NCBI GenBank assembly: GCA_030533325.1
Contig: JAUNJJ010000002.1
Coordinates: forward strand, 44,777-108,776
Length of the DNA stretch: 64,000 bases
Reading direction: 5' to 3'
From: Oscillospiraceae bacterium
Lineage (GTDB): Bacteria > Bacillota > Clostridia > Oscillospirales > Ruminococcaceae
Shown here: positions 1 to 11,424 of the stretch, piece after piece
Position numbering within the stretch: position 1 is the first letter of the stretch
Layout of the letters: every line of letters begins with the position of its first letter
Notes under the pieces: model-generated
Databases searched by the model: none
Told to the model about the DNA's origin: nothing
Seen by the model: the letters and a program-made list of their open reading frames with translations, nothing else
Program-made: the position numbers and the translations under genes

Positions 1-3000
1 GATTTTGCTTTGGATTTGTGATGATATATACAAATTCCTGCGTGCTCGATGAAGCTGCTTTTGTGAGTTCCTCATTTTTAGCATTCATAAGCTTAAGTGT
101 TCCGGATTTGATATAGGCGTCAATTGGCAAGGTTGTACCATAATTATCTTTCTTGCTGAGTGTTATGGTGATTTTCATGCTCTTTGCCTTATCCGATGCT
201 TCAAGAGTACCAACACTATAGGTCGCAAGGGTGTTCATAGTCACCAATCCTGAATTCACTTCATCTGTGTCCAGCTCTCTTGCATTGATGCCGAACTGTG
301 CAAATTCACCGTTCGCATTTGATGCATCGTTAGAACTGTAGATTAGCTTTGCACTTGCCGGAATTGTACAGTAATACAAAGTGTCGTTCCAGTCTTCTTT
401 AATGGTTCTGGTCGATGCTGCAGAAGCCGGATTAGACGAAATGCTGGAAGAACCACCCAGCTTAGTACCCTTTACACAACTCGGGTCATTGCGCTCAGAA
501 GTGTCTCGTGTTGGAAATTGCTTTGAAATACTGTCGGTATCATTATAGGTTAGCGTGAAATCTGCGATGATATCAACAGTTCCTTTTTCATCCCATGCAG
601 TTTTCAGCAGATTTTTCAGATTTTTATTATTCCGCAGTTCGATATAGTTGCTGGTGATTGTTCCCTCATCAATCGACAGCGGAGTCATCTGTCCACTTAC
701 GTCCTCTCCGGCAACGGTAAAGGTCGGGAGTGTGATGCTCGGTACACTTAGAATTGCCCGTTCCTGTGCTGTCGCAGAATCCTGCCTGTTGAGGTAGATC
801 AAGAAACTCTGGAAGATATTGACCTGTGGCATACCAAGATAAGGCGATATCTCTGCGCCAACATTATTAGTGAGAGCAATCTTCGCATTAAAAGTTGCTC
901 CGACTGAGCGGTTATCGTTAAGGCTAATCTCCTGTTTTGTGCTGGGATTGGTAATGGTGAAGTCATTAGTATAGATGTCACCAGTATAAAGATGTGCAGG
1001 ATTTCTGATATTGAATCTTGAAGGATAGTTTGTATCCTCAAAGCTTACAGGTCCTGTGAACTCGTAGTGATACAGTGTATTTTCCTGGAAAGTAGTGTAG
1101 AATGTCACATAATAATCCTCCGCCAGATATTCTACAAAGTTCGGTAGTGCCTGTAGTTCCTCTGCGGTTTTATCTTTTTTATTGGTATAACCGTCTTTAA
1201 ACGCCAGAGTAATTCCTACAGTTTCTGTAGTGCCATCCGAATCCTCGTTATATGGACGGTAATAGTTACCATCAGTGTCTCTGATCGTTGCACCAGAGTT
1301 AATATAGTCTTCTTCTGTAGGATTATCACCGGAAACTGTTACCTTAACAAATTTATTATCATCTTTTGAATTTGTTGTTGTCACAATAAAGAAGTCATTC
1401 AGATTCCGGGAGTTAAATTTATTTCCATTATTGGAAAATTGATCGAGATTCAGATAGTTGTTGCTGCCAGTGGTCGTATACAGGTTATCAGTAACACCAT
1501 AGGTCGCATAGTATGCCTGATTATTGTTATTGGCATCAATCAGCACCATTTTCGTGCCGGAAGGCAAACCACTTGCCTTATGCTCAATTACTTCGATTTT
1601 CTTATTGTAGGTTCTCAGCAGATTTTCACCACCGCAAACCTCTTTAATCCACTCATCAATTGTACGGTTATATGTCCATCTTACCTCTAAAGTCATGGGA
1701 TTGCCGAGATTTTCAATCAGTCGGTTGCCTCTGTCGGCTGCATAGGGGGCAAGGCGATAGTTCGTACCGGAGAACATGGATGCCTCAAAGTTGTATTTCA
1801 GCATTTTCTTGACGAGTACCGGAACATACAGATGATAAGCAACTTCTGTTGTATCTGTCGGATTCAGGAACTGCACATCAATGAGTGAGAACTGACCATT
1901 CATATTTACATTGTCATATTCATTGCCCATATAGATATATGTGCCGTTCTTTTTCAGACAGGATTCAGTAAAATCAGCTTTAAATTGTTTGGCAGCATTG
2001 TCCCATATGCATCTGCCGAGTTTTACCGTGAAAATTTTACTTGCACTTCCGGAATTGGCTGCACTGGATACCGTACCCCTGGCAAAATCAAATCCAGTGT
2101 TTGTCAGCATGCGCAGATAATTGTTGATCAGAGCCGTTGAATTAACCTTGTTGGTATCGTCCAGAATGAGTACCGGGAAGTTCACGGATGTGCCGGTCTG
2201 ACCTTTCATTTCAGACTGGTAGTCTGAATATTTCTTGTTTGTGTCAAGGATTGATACCAGTGATGTGATATTCGCAGAAGTAACGGCGTTATAACCTGTG
2301 CTATATGCACCCTTAACAGCATCATTTCCGGTTTTCTGTGCGTCTTCAATGATTCTCCTTATTGCAGAATTTGCATAGGTTAATCCGTTCACGCCGTCAC
2401 CGGTCAGAAACTGCCCTGCATCAATCATCTGCTTCGGGCTGGAGGTAATGTAGGGGACGTTATCTGTGACGGTTTTACCTTTAAAATCCTTCACATTATT
2501 GTCATCGTTAATTGTGGAGAATGCTGGATTGCCGTTTGTTAAGCTCTTGCCTTCGTAGTCGGCGAATATGACGTAGCCATTGGTGCCGTAACTGTAGTAG
2601 TTGTTGCTTTGATATTTTTGACCCATCATATTGGTCAGATAGGAAAAACCGTCTTCTGGTGTGCCGTCAAGATGCTGACGTGTGAATCCTGCTATCTTCA
2701 CATAGCAGTTATTGTCATCGTTTTTCCAGCCGACAATATAACCTGATTCACCAAAGTCATCTGGTGTGGTATACGATTGGAACTGAATATTGTCCGTTAA
2801 TATGTTATAGCCATCAAGGAATTTACCGCTTAAGTGTCCTACCAATGAACCACTTCTCCATGAAGTAATAATTTTAACATCACTGACCTCTGTATCACAT
2901 ATTTTTCCGGGTATCGTATCAGTTCCATGTAGCCTTCCAATGATTCCTCCTGTATTTTTCTGGTTATAGATATGATACCCCTTGAATTTACAGCCTTGAA

Positions 3001-6000
3001 TTGTAACCGCATTTTTCATATTGATGGTATATCCGATGAATCCTCCAGCGCCGTAATTATCATCGTCAGTTTTATTATTATGTCCGTACATCACACAGGG
3101 GGCATCTGCACTTGATTCAACAACTGTATTGATAATGGTGATGCTTGAAGAACTGTTGTCACCTCTACAAGCCCCGTATACACCACCCACTCGGTTTCCG
3201 TACAGATTTGTGTTGAATACGTTGCAGGATTCAACCGTGATACTGTTTTTCATATTAGAAGTGTAAAGACCGATCAGTCCGCCTACGCTATCATATCTGT
3301 TTTTTCCTGAATAGTCATAATTACGGATATAACTCAAATCTTTTATTTTTTTCATATCCGGATCATATCCGATACAAACAGGAATATCTGCTCTTTTGGT
3401 ACCGACATCTATATTTTTTATTTCGGCAATATATTCGCTTTTTTCATTGTTATTGAAATATCCGATAATACCTCCTGTTCCACAACTTTTGTCAGTACCG
3501 GCATAGGTAACAATATGGTCAATATCATATACGCCATTGTTTCCGGCCTCATCAGAACCATCAAAATAGAGTGAGTACTGATTTATAACTCCTGCAAAAC
3601 CGCCGGCACTTACACCACTTGTTACAACTAGATTATCTGCTGTGCAGTTTTTTACATAAGCAGCATTGTAGGTATTATTGTTGCTTTGTATCCTACCGAA
3701 AAATCCCCCGGTTCGGTTCACACCATTTATTTCCACGTTCTGAAGCATAATATTCTCCATATTAAGTACACAATTCCTACTCCAGTCATCAGCATTCAAA
3801 TCAAAATGACCTGCAAATGTACCTACATTAATGTAGTAATCGAAAGTTGTATCACTCTTATTATTATAATTAATAGTATTAAAGTCAAGTTCAACACCAT
3901 CTTTGCCATAAACATCATAATTAACAGACCCTGTAAAAGTCAGATTCCTAATAACATTTGCTGATTTTATAGTATCATTAAATCCACCCCTATCCCTTCT
4001 GTTTTGTCTTAATGTATTGAAAAAACCGAATCCTGCACCGCCTGCCACATTTGACGGCATATAATTTTCATTCCCATTTGTATAGTGCTTCAAAGACATA
4101 TTCAGGCTGATTGTGTGATTGTTTCCTTCCAAATTGTTCACAGTAAATGTAAGATCATTTAGATTATTTTTGTCTGAAATTTTATAAATACACCCTAAGC
4201 CCTTAAATCCGTCAGGCATATACCAAAGCAGATTGTTACCGGTATCTTCGGCATTGCCAAAAGTCATATAGCATAGAGTACCGCCGTTGGAGATACTGAA
4301 TACACTGTAACTGCCTTTACTTTGGTCAACTGTCTGAGGTTTAGTATAGTATCTGACAAAGTATGGTACAAGCTGATCTGGCTTATTAGAGTCTATTGTA
4401 TAAGAGTCAGAAACAGCTATTGCATTATCGGCGATAGCCTTCTCACTACTTGAACCTACATAATTATAGCCAGCTGAATGCGTTGTTTTATATGTATCAT
4501 ATTCTACATTGTTTATTTTTTCTTTATTATTTCCATAACCTCCTACACCTGCCTGGTTAGAATAGTACGATTTTCCTTTATCCTTATACCAGGTTGTCGT
4601 CATTTTTCCCTGTACAAGTAACGAGAGAATAAATAATGTCTGTGCATCAGGAATACTAACAGTTACTTTGTATGTATCATCTTTTGCTGGAGCAGTTACG
4701 TGTGTATATTCAGATACATACAACCTGTCACTGCCATCCTCAGCCGTTGGTTTTTTCAGATCAGCGATAGAATAGTTCTTCATACCATTTTTCATGGTAA
4801 CAGCACCGTCAACCCATGTAAACGTATCTGTAGCGCCGTTTTCGCCAATATACTCTCTTGTACCGTTTTCAAATGGACGGTAAGCATCGCTTTCAGAAAA
4901 TACAGCCGCATTGATAACACGACCAACTATAGGATTCACATAGAGCCATTTTGTGTTATTTTCTTTGATTAAATCGGTTTCTGTACCGCTCTGAACGATG
5001 TCGCTGTTCTGTGGAATACCCGCAATGTCCGCTGCTTTATCTGCATCACGCGGCATATTGCGGAAAATAAGTGAACCATAAACAACAACGCCCACATATC
5101 CTCCAACAGGAATCAGATTGGCATATGTTCCTAACAGAGCAATCTTACTCTTTCCGAATCCTACAGAAACATTATCAATGATGTTATCTCCACCAAGAAT
5201 CTGTCCAATAACAGCGCCATATGATTTACAGCCGCTTTCAGAAAAATCAGTGATAGCAATCTGTTCCAAGGTTATATTATCGTTTTCGACAACAACACGA
5301 ATATTCTTTACAACACTGCCATAGCTTGTGTGAATAAGAGGATTAGAACTTTTATTCGTGATAGTATATCCGTCGCCAATAATTATCCCTCTGAAAATAC
5401 CTTCTCTATTCTGTGTATTTCCAAGACCAATGTACTCGCTGTCAAGTTTGATATTATCTGCTAACTTGAAATAAGCACCTGCGACGTATTTTCTTACCTC
5501 GGTCGGAGTATATCCGCCAGTATTGGTAAAGTTGCCATCCCCATCAACTGGACGGAATTTTGTACTACTAGTATCATATATGTATGCAGTACAACCATAA
5601 TCATCCCAGGTTTTACTTTGTAGATTACTGCCATTAATGATGGTATTATTTTTACTTAGATTTGGAAGATTAATACTAATTGTAGTATCACCATTAAGAA
5701 GCTTGGCAATATTGCTAAGCACCTCGCCACTCGGCACAAGATATGGATCGTTATAAGTGCCGCAGCCAGTAAGCCCTTGCATCGCATGGTTAACAGCCAG
5801 CTGATAATTCTTTTCAGACGAAACGTTGTCAGCAGTACTTACAATGTACACATAAGGCAAAAAACCAGAAAAATCATGTGGAGCCAAAAAATCACCCGAC
5901 TCGTTTTTTCCATTGCCGGATACAGGCTCTGCGTTATTGTAGTTAGTGTATTTTCCACTCTCGTGATTTTGATTGTAATACCAGAATTCCTCTCCGAAAT

Positions 6001-9000
6001 ATTGATTGCGTTTTATGCTGTCGCTGATCTCAGAACCATAAGTCACATTTCTCGGATTATCTGTGCCCCAGTCTTCATCATAGGTATAATTGTAAATTCC
6101 TGATGAGCCTGAATCATACTGGAACGATTCAAGAAGTGTAGCATGAGTGAACAGTGAACAATCTGTATTATACACAACATTAAGGTCATAGTTGCCTGCT
6201 TGTTCTGTTTTTCTGCCGTCCAGCTTAATTTTGTCAAAGCCGATATTTATATTTGTTGCATTATTTTTTCCCACTTGTCCAATAAGGCTGGTTGCCGCCT
6301 TGGGATAGGTGTCTGTCTTATTTATTCCTTCAAGAGTTTTATATACATCAGTATTGGACACATTACCAATCGAAACAGTTGAGTAGGAACTTATCTTATT
6401 TATAAGCAAAGGATTATACTCATATAAGTCATGAACATATATTCCGTCAAGAGTTATTTTTCCGTTATCAGCCATTTTTACTGTAGCAATACTTGAAGCT
6501 GAGCTGCCTTTTAACGTACCCCAAACCAGCGCACCCGAACCGTAGTCATCCGTTCCAACGTTGCCCTGTAATGTCACATTTCCAACATTGAGCGTACCTG
6601 TAACATCTCTGAACAGACCATTCTGCATAAGATGATGCTGTGTATAGTCCGCTTCTTTTGCACCAAGCGATGTAAAATGATTAGTACTTGTTTTCGCAGC
6701 CTCACTTCCTTCAAATTCGCTGTTATAGAATATGAATGTTCCATTTACGGTCACGGTATCGTTAACATCAACAGGATACCAGCTGTAACCCCGCATATCA
6801 TAAGTTTTATTTGGAATAACATTCCCACTAAAACTATTTGTAAAATAAGTACTTATACTTGAATGGGCATAACGACTCAAAGCCCAGATCATAAGCTTTT
6901 CAGCGTCGCTCGGACTCGACTTTTCTCTTATTGTATCAAGATTATAATAATATCTTGTGTGTCTATTAGCTATCTTTCCTCTTTCAGTCTGTGCATTGTA
7001 TGTATTACTGCCGCTTGTGCCGTACATCTTAAGACCGCCGACATTGATAGAAACAACACCCTGACCGTTTGCGTTGATATCTCCGTTTGCGCTGTACGCA
7101 ACGATTTCATCAAAAACGCATCCGGACTTCAAATTGACAAAGTTGGAAGAACTTATAACATAAGCCCCTTCTTTTATTTCAAGGAATATCGCTGTGTCAT
7201 TGTTGTTTTTTCCTTGATTGACAATCATGCCAAAAGAGTCAGCTTTTTCGGCATCAACAGTAAGTCCATCGATTTTAATTCCGGGGTTGCTGCCTGTCTT
7301 TTCCACAACCCAGTGACCGGTGCCCTGATATACAAGTCCTGCAAGCTTGGCATTGTTAGTGCTGTCAGAAATAATATTTGAACCGGTAGCATTTACATTA
7401 TGGAACGTGGTATTCACATTCAGCCACGAATAGCCGAGAAGACCACCCATAGTTGTACCCGTTCCGCTCAATGTCAACCCGTTCACATTGACATTAGTCA
7501 GATTCAAGCTGCGATCTGTAACACCGGTATGCTGGTCAATAACAGCTATCAATCCGCCAAGTCTGATTGGACTGCCTGTGTTGCTTGTGATATTGCCTGT
7601 GATATTTAAATTAGTGAAATTCCATGTAATGGATTTGTTACTGTAATGGTTTATTCTTCCGATTACCCCTCCGAAGCAACTGTTTTTATTTGAATTGTTA
7701 TCCTTGTGAGTGTTGTTATCAGTAATATTACATTTAAAGATACTATCCGAAACGCTAATATTACCTATCGTAGAAGCCGCATTACCCAGCAATCCGCCAA
7801 CATAAACCTCACTTTCACCTGCTGCTGTTATAGCAGTATTGATTTCAACAGTATTTGCTGCAAACGTTCCTGTAGCCTCACTTGCCAATGAACCTGCGTA
7901 CATTTTTACACCTGCTACCAGATTCATTTTGCCCTTATTTTCAGATGTTCCGAATTTCAGTTTTTCCACAACCGTATTTTTGACAAATGCAAACATTCCA
8001 TTGTACTTGTGACGATAAACAGGTAAGCTTCCGACATTTTCAATGTCAAGTATGATGATATTGTTGTTTCCGGAGACTTTTCCTTCATAGGTGCAGTTTT
8101 TCGCCTGCATATTGTCTTCTACTGCATTATCTCTGGTGATGCCCCGAAGACCTGTGCCGGTGAGATTGACCGTACCGTTGATTTCAATGTTTCCGAATGT
8201 CAGAGCATTATTATCATTTGTCAGAACTTTGTTTTGCTTGGAATCAAGCTGAAAAGCAAGTGCTGTTATTGCGTAATCTGCCTCGTTACGGATTGCTATG
8301 GAATCGGATGGCTCCTTCAGCGTAATGGTATGACCTGAGTCTTCTGCCAGCACATCGGATTTTACCAGTCGTGTGCCATCAAATACAATGATATCTCCCC
8401 AGGAGCCTATATTATCAACTGCAGCATCATTTCCGCTATAAAACCATTCATCTGCATAAATCAGTGCATTGTCACGATAACCTACGATTTTACCTTCATA
8501 ATAGGCATTGCCCGGTGTACTTGGTTTCGCCTCCGAAATATTAAAATTCCCTGAGAGTTTCAGAACGCCGTTTGCCAGACTGCCGACTGCAGCACCGCCT
8601 TTGAAATTCCCGTTAACGCCAATCACCACGTCTTTAGCATCCACAAAACTATAATCTGCCTTTGCCACAAGACCGCCGAAGGTCAGACCGTTTGCCCCCT
8701 GTGCATCGCTGACCTGAAAATTGTTAAACTTCACATAAACAGGGGAAGTCGTATCTACTGTGACAGTACCGGATTTATTTTCTGATGTGGTGTTATCATC
8801 AAGCAGACCGATTCCGCCGCCGTAACACGATGCGGTTCCGCTCTTTTTTGGGATACTGATGAGGCTTTCTACTGTGAGAGAAATGTTAAGCGGAGTCTCC
8901 GCTTTCGATTGATAACTTCCCACAAGACCGCCGTAATTGTCCGCTGTACCAGAATTAAATTCGGAGGTGATTGTTGTCGTTGGATTCCCATTTGTCTCTG

Positions 9001-10222
9001 CCCCCCTGATAGTAAAGTCATGGTCAGTTTTCAGTTCACCAAACAGACCGCCAATATTACCACCACCGTTTATCTTACAGCTGATTTGATAGTCAGATAT
9101 ATCAAATGAAGAATCTGTCCCAGCGGTTGAATAGCAGCCGGAAATACCGCCTGCACCATTCGCACCATTAATCGTGTTGCTGATTACATATTGTTTTGCA
9201 AAATTATCTGTAAATGAGATTTTACCGCCGTTATTACAGCCAACAATACCACCGGCATAGCTTCCGTCACCTGCAGCTGTGATGACAGCAGAGACGGATG
9301 GCATCTGTGCACCCAGAATCAGCCTGGAATTCTGTCCCATGCTGCCTACTACACCGCCGGCATGACCTGAATTTGTCAAGATATTGTAATCGTTTTTTGC
9401 ATCGGATATGTTCATAACAGTCAATTCTGCACCGTTACCCATTGTTCCACAGATTCTGCCGACGTTTCCGGAAGGCTTATAAATATAAGGGGTTTCCACA
9501 CCTGTGTACTGATTTGTATCTGTTTCATTGATTATTAGCCTAGCTCCATCCTCCATTTCTCCCAGAATACCGCCGTTGTTGGAATACAGGTCAATGGCTC
9601 CGTCATTATACGGCTTCACATTTACCATCCACTGGTTAATTTGATTGTTACTTTCATCATGGCGAATATGCTTTGCCAGAATCGGTTCTCCGGTATTATC
9701 AGAGATTCTGGAAATAGTCAACGCAGTCGGTTGTCCGGATACACTGTCTACAATTTGAACAGAATCATAGACATAATCAAAGAACGACTCCGGAAGATTG
9801 AGTTTATTATTGGATGCACTGTTAATTTCCACTCTTCCCTTAAATGGATAACTTCCTGTTCCGATTGCAAAGAAATTGTGGAGGGGCAAGGTAGAATCTT
9901 CGCCACCAATTGCCAAAATGAGGGTGTCGTTTTCGTGGTTTTCCGGATGAGAATAGTATGCCTGTGAATATTCTTCCAGAAATTTGAGCGTGTTGATGTT
10001 ATAGATTCCATTTTCCATCTTTACATCAGGATAAACCACACCACCGGCAGTGTCCGAATTTGCCGCAAAAACATTAAAATCAAAGTTAATTAGCCCATCA
10101 AATGGAGTTAATGGTACACTTCCCAGCAGAATATTGACTGCAAGAATACAGCTTACAGCTTTCTTAAACAGAAGGCTGTTTGATTTTCCTTTTTTTCTTT
10201 CTTTATGGATCTTCCGTTTCAT
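1..10222 (-). CDS. Giant GLUG-repeat secreted surface protein, C-terminal end beyond window
   Basis: Reading the minus strand from an ATG at 10222, preceded by AAGGAG eight bases upstream, I find no stop in the segments I translated, which cover both ends and most of the middle, so at least 3407 codons lie in the window and the 3' end is off the left edge. The first about 60 residues are a basic start plus a hydrophobic segment ending near FAANS, a Sec signal peptide. The body repeats short glycine motifs such as AGGVVG, AGGIVG, TGGIIG, AGGFIG and VGGLIG every 40-60 residues, typical of GLUG repeats that build parallel beta-helix stalks in surface proteins and adhesins. The part nearest the left edge (about 1-1700) is less repetitive and Thr/Asn-rich. 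It is the last visible gene of a minus-strand operon, 43 bases after the preceding gene. Role inferred: extracellular adhesin or matrix scaffold; ligand unknown. Confidence 0.85.
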   Translation of the reverse strand, partial: MKRKIHKERKKGKSNSLLFKKAVSCILAVNILLGSVPLTPFDGLINFDFNVFAANSDTAGGVVYPDVKMENGIYNINTLKFLEEYSQAYYSHPENHENDTLILAIGGEDSTLPLHNFFAIGTGSYPFKGRVEINSASNNKLNLPESFFDYVYDSVQIVDSVSGQPTALTISRISDNTGEPILAKHIRHDESNNQINQWMVNVKPYNDGAIDLYSNNGGILGEMEDGARLIINETDTNQYTGVETPYIYKPSGNVGRICGTMGNGAELTVMNISDAKNDYNILTNSGHAGGVVGSMGQNSRLILGAQMPSVSAVITAAGDGSYAGGIVGCNNGGKISFTDNFAKQYVISNTINGANGAGGISGCYSTAGTDSSFDISDYQISCKINGGGNIGGLFGELKTDHDFTIRGAETNGNPTTTITSEFNSGTADNYGGLVGSYQSKAETPLNISLTVESLISIPKKSGTASCYGGGIGLLDDNTTSENKSGTVTVDTTSPVYVKFNNFQVSDAQGANGLTFGGLVAKADYSFVDAKDVVIGVNGNFKGGAAVGSLANGVLKLSGNFNISEAKPSTPGNAYYEGKIVGYRDNALIYADEWFYSGNDAAVDNIGSWGDIIVFDGTRLVKSDVLAEDSGHTITLKEPSDSIAIRNEADYAITALAFQLDSKQNKVLTNDNNALTFGNIEINGTVNLTGTGLRGITRDNAVEDNMQAKNCTYEGKVSGNNNIIILDIENVGSLPVYRHKYNGMFAFVKNTVVEKLKFGTSENKGKMNLVAGVKMYAGSLASEATGTFAANTVEINTAITAAGESEVYVGGLLGNAASTIGNISVSDSIFKCNITDNNTHKDNNSNKNSCFGGVIGRINHYSNKSITWNFTNLNITGNITSNTGSPIRLGGLIAVIDQHTGVTDRSLNLTNVNVNGLTLSGTGTTMGGLLGYSWLNVNTTFHNVNATGSNIISDSTNNAKLAGLVYQGTGHWVVEKTGSNPGIKIDGLTVDAEKADSFGMIVNQGKNNNDTAIFLEIKEGAYVISSSNFVNLKSGCVFDEIVAYSANGDINANGQGVVSINVGGLKMYGTSGSNTYNAQTERGKIANRHTRYYYNLDTIREKSSPSDAEKLMIWALSRYAHSSISTYFTNSFSGNVIPNKTYDMRGYSWYPVDVNDTVTVNGTFIFYNSEFEGSEAAKTSTNHFTSLGAKEADYTQHHLMQNGLFRDVTGTLNVGNVTLQGNVGTDDYGSGALVWGTLKGSSASSIATVKMADNGKITLDGIYVHDLYEYNPLLINKISSYSTVSIGNVSNTDVYKTLEGINKTDTYPKAATSLIGQVGKNNATNINIGFDKIKLDGRKTEQAGNYDLNVVYNTDCSLFTHATLLESFQYDSGSSGIYNYTYDEDWGTDNPRNVTYGSEISDSIKRNQYFGEEFWYYNQNHESGKYTNYNNAEPVSGNGKNESGDFLAPHDFSGFLPYVYIVSTADNVSSEKNYQLAVNHAMQGLTGCGTYNDPYLVPSGEVLSNIAKLLNGDTTISINLPNLSKNNTIINGSNLQSKTWDDYGCTAYIYDTSSTKFRPVDGDGNFTNTGGYTPTEVRKYVAGAYFKLADNIKLDSEYIGLGNTQNREGIFRGIIIGDGYTITNKSSNPLIHTSYGSVVKNIRVVVENDNITLEQIAITDFSESGCKSYGAVIGQILGGDNIIDNVSVGFGKSKIALLGTYANLIPVGGYVGVVVYGSLIFRNMPRDADKAADIAGIPQNSDIVQSGTETDLIKENNTKWLYVNPIVGRVINAAVFSESDAYRPFENGTREYIGENGATDTFTWVDGAVTMKNGMKNYSIADLKKPTAEDGSDRLYVSEYTHVTAPAKDDTYKVTVSIPDAQTLFILSLLVQGKMTTTWYKDKGKSYYSNQAGVGGYGNNKEKINNVEYDTYKTTHSAGYNYVGSSSEKAIADNAIAVSDSYTIDSNKPDQLVPYFVRYYTKPQTVDQSKGSYSVFSISNGGTLCYMTFGNAEDTGNNLLWYMPDGFKGLGCIYKISDKNNLNDLTFTVNNLEGNNHTISLNMSLKHYTNGNENYMPSNVAGGAGFGFFNTLRQNRRDRGGFNDTIKSANVIRNLTFTGSVNYDVYGKDGVELDFNTINYNNKSDTTFDYYINVGTFAGHFDLNADDWSRNCVLNMENIMLQNVEINGVNRTGGFFGRIQSNNNTYNAAYVKNCTADNLVVTSGVSAGGFAGVINQYSLYFDGSDEAGNNGVYDIDHIVTYAGTDKSCGTGGIIGYFNNNEKSEYIAEIKNIDVGTKRADIPVCIGYDPDMKKIKDLSYIRNYDYSGKNRYDSVGGLIGLYTSNMKNSITVESCNVFNTNLYGNRVGGVYGACRGDNSSSSITIINTVVESSADAPCVMYGHNNKTDDDNYGAGGFIGYTINMKNAVTIQGCKFKGYHIYNQKNTGGIIGRLHGTDTIPGKICDTEVSDVKIITSWRSGSLVGHLSGKFLDGYNILTDNIQFQSYTTPDDFGESGYIVGWKNDDNNCYVKIAGFTRQHLDGTPEDGFSYLTNMMGQKYQSNNYYSYGTNGYVIFADYEGKSLTNGNPAFSTINDDNNVKDFKGKTVTDNVPYITSSPKQMIDAGQFLTGDGVNGLTYANSAIRRIIEDAQKTGNDAVKGAYSTGYNAVTSANITSLVSILDTNKKYSDYQSEMKGQTGTSVNFPVLILDDTNKVNSTALINNYLRMLTNTGFDFARGTVSSAANSGSASKIFTVKLGRCIWDNAAKQFKADFTESCLKKNGTYIYMGNEYDNVNMNGQFSLIDVQFLNPTDTTEVAYHLYVPVLVKKMLKYNFEASMFSGTNYRLAPYAADRGNRLIENLGNPMTLEVRWTYNRTIDEWIKEVCGGENLLRTYNKKIEVIEHKASGLPSGTKMVLIDANNNNQAYYATYGVTDNLYTTTGSNNYLNLDQFSNNGNKFNSRNLNDFFIVTTTNSKDDNKFVKVTVSGDNPTEEDYINSGATIRDTDGNYYRPYNEDSDGTTETVGITLAFKDGYTNKKDKTAEELQALPNFVEYLAEDYYVTFYTTFQENTLYHYEFTGPVSFEDTNYPSRFNIRNPAHLYTGDIYTNDFTITNPSTKQEISLNDNRSVGATFNAKIALTNNVGAEISPYLGMPQVNIFQSFLIYLNRQDSATAQERAILSVPSITLPTFTVAGEDVSGQMTPLSIDEGTITSNYIELRNNKNLKNLLKTAWDEKGTVDIIADFTLTYNDTDSISKQFPTRDTSERNDPSCVKGTKLGGSSSISSNPASAASTRTIKEDWNDTLYYCTIPASAKLIYSSNDASNANGEFAQFGINARELDTDEVNSGLVTMNTLATYSVGTLEASDKAKSMKITITLSKKDNYGTTLPIDAYIKSGTLKLMNAKNEELTKAASSSTQEFVYIITNPKQN

Positions 10223-10265
10223 ATCACCCACTCCTTATTTATCATAAAACGCAAAAGTTTAGTTA

Positions 10266-11405
10266 TTATGCTGTCGGCACCTTTGCCTTTGCTTCAAATT
10301 CTACATAGGATTTAATTGCAGTCCAATCGCTGTAATCAGAAACTGCATCACCTTTCATAAACAGCTGAATATCATAGTGACTGATACCGCTGCGTTTCAG
10401 CTCAATTTTTTCTACACCATCCACTATCGTGGTTCCAAATGTATCGCTTGAATTCACATGTATGTAAATAGTTTTCCACGTTATGCCTTCCCTTTCTTCA
10501 GAAACCGGCGTTGTATAGCCGGAGACAAGGTCACTCTGGATTTCGGTCAGGAAGAAAGCATTGACTTCCAGCTTATCAGCATTCCAACTGAATCTGATGA
10601 TATCTTCTCCACTGCCGGATATCACGTAGTTGAAGCCGTCATAATCCGTATTTGCCATAGCATCTGTAAAACTTCCTTTCCATCCCTGCGTCAATGTTGG
10701 CTGAACATTCGTAACACCAAGAATACCGGATAAAACATCCAGCTCATCACGAATACCTTCATCCGGAGCAGCGGTCATTTTGATGTAAATATCTGCATCA
10801 TTTGTCATGATCTCCTTTTGAAAATCAAGCTGGAACAAATGCTCAAACCGTCCACGATTATCAAATTTCATATTTTTATATGCAATAGTATAACCGTTTT
10901 CTGCACTATATCTACTAGTTACAGTGTAGGTGTACTGGAAACCGTTGCTCTCAGTTACTTCAACATCTTTCGTGCTCTCTGTTTCGGAGAAGTCAATATA
11001 GTTTTCCTCTGTACTTTTCCTGACACTGACTCTGTAGCCACCCAGATTCTCAGATGTGACAAGACTTCCATCTGATTTTACAAGCTGAAACACCACATCA
11101 TATGGCAACCCGCGAGTGTAAAATGTGGATGCGTCCGCTGTGTTGTAATTCCGTATTTTGACAGGAATCATGCAGGAGGTCACATTCGATGCAAACTGCA
11201 CCTCGCGCGGCGTCGGTGTTCCGGCAGAAAGATAATCTGAGGTGAATAGTCTTCCGGAATCAGCAATATTGGCAGCTACACGTTTCATGCGATTTTGATT
11301 TTCAATATATTCTGCATAGCTGACAAAAGTGACCGCACTGATGATTAGCAAAATCAGCCATGCTGTAATCCAGTGTGATTTTAGCAGCTTCATTCCGTTT
11401 TTCAT
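10266..11405 (-). CDS. Membrane-leader exported protein, minor component of the TYAWFT locus
   Basis: 379 residues. A basic N-terminus is followed by one hydrophobic helix (about 11-29) ending SYAEYI (29-34), the position where the upstream neighbours carry YAWFT. The rest is beta-rich with no cysteine cluster or enzyme motif that I recognise, and it ends in a short Lys/Ala tail. It starts 20 bases after the preceding gene with an AAAGGGG site upstream of the ATG, and is followed by the giant GLUG protein. Exported by the single N-terminal helix, either anchored or cleaved. I infer an accessory or minor subunit of the same extracellular structure as its neighbours; no enzymatic role can be assigned. 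Confidence 0.75.
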   Translation of the reverse strand: MKNGMKLLKSHWITAWLILLIISAVTFVSYAEYIENQNRMKRVAANIADSGRLFTSDYLSAGTPTPREVQFASNVTSCMIPVKIRNYNTADASTFYTRGLPYDVVFQLVKSDGSLVTSENLGGYRVSVRKSTEENYIDFSETESTKDVEVTESNGFQYTYTVTSRYSAENGYTIAYKNMKFDNRGRFEHLFQLDFQKEIMTNDADIYIKMTAAPDEGIRDELDVLSGILGVTNVQPTLTQGWKGSFTDAMANTDYDGFNYVISGSGEDIIRFSWNADKLEVNAFFLTEIQSDLVSGYTTPVSEEREGITWKTIYIHVNSSDTFGTTIVDGVEKIELKRSGISHYDIQLFMKGDAVSDYSDWTAIKSYVEFEAKAKVPTA

Positions 11406-11424
11406 CAGTGTTCATGCCCCTTTC

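Noticed and set aside
1439..9967. Many plus-strand open frames of 60-170 codons across the giant gene
   Set aside because: Most lie in the same phase, exactly opposite the long minus-strand frame, lack ribosome sites and have compositions dominated by Ile, Ser and Asn, as expected of antisense shadows.
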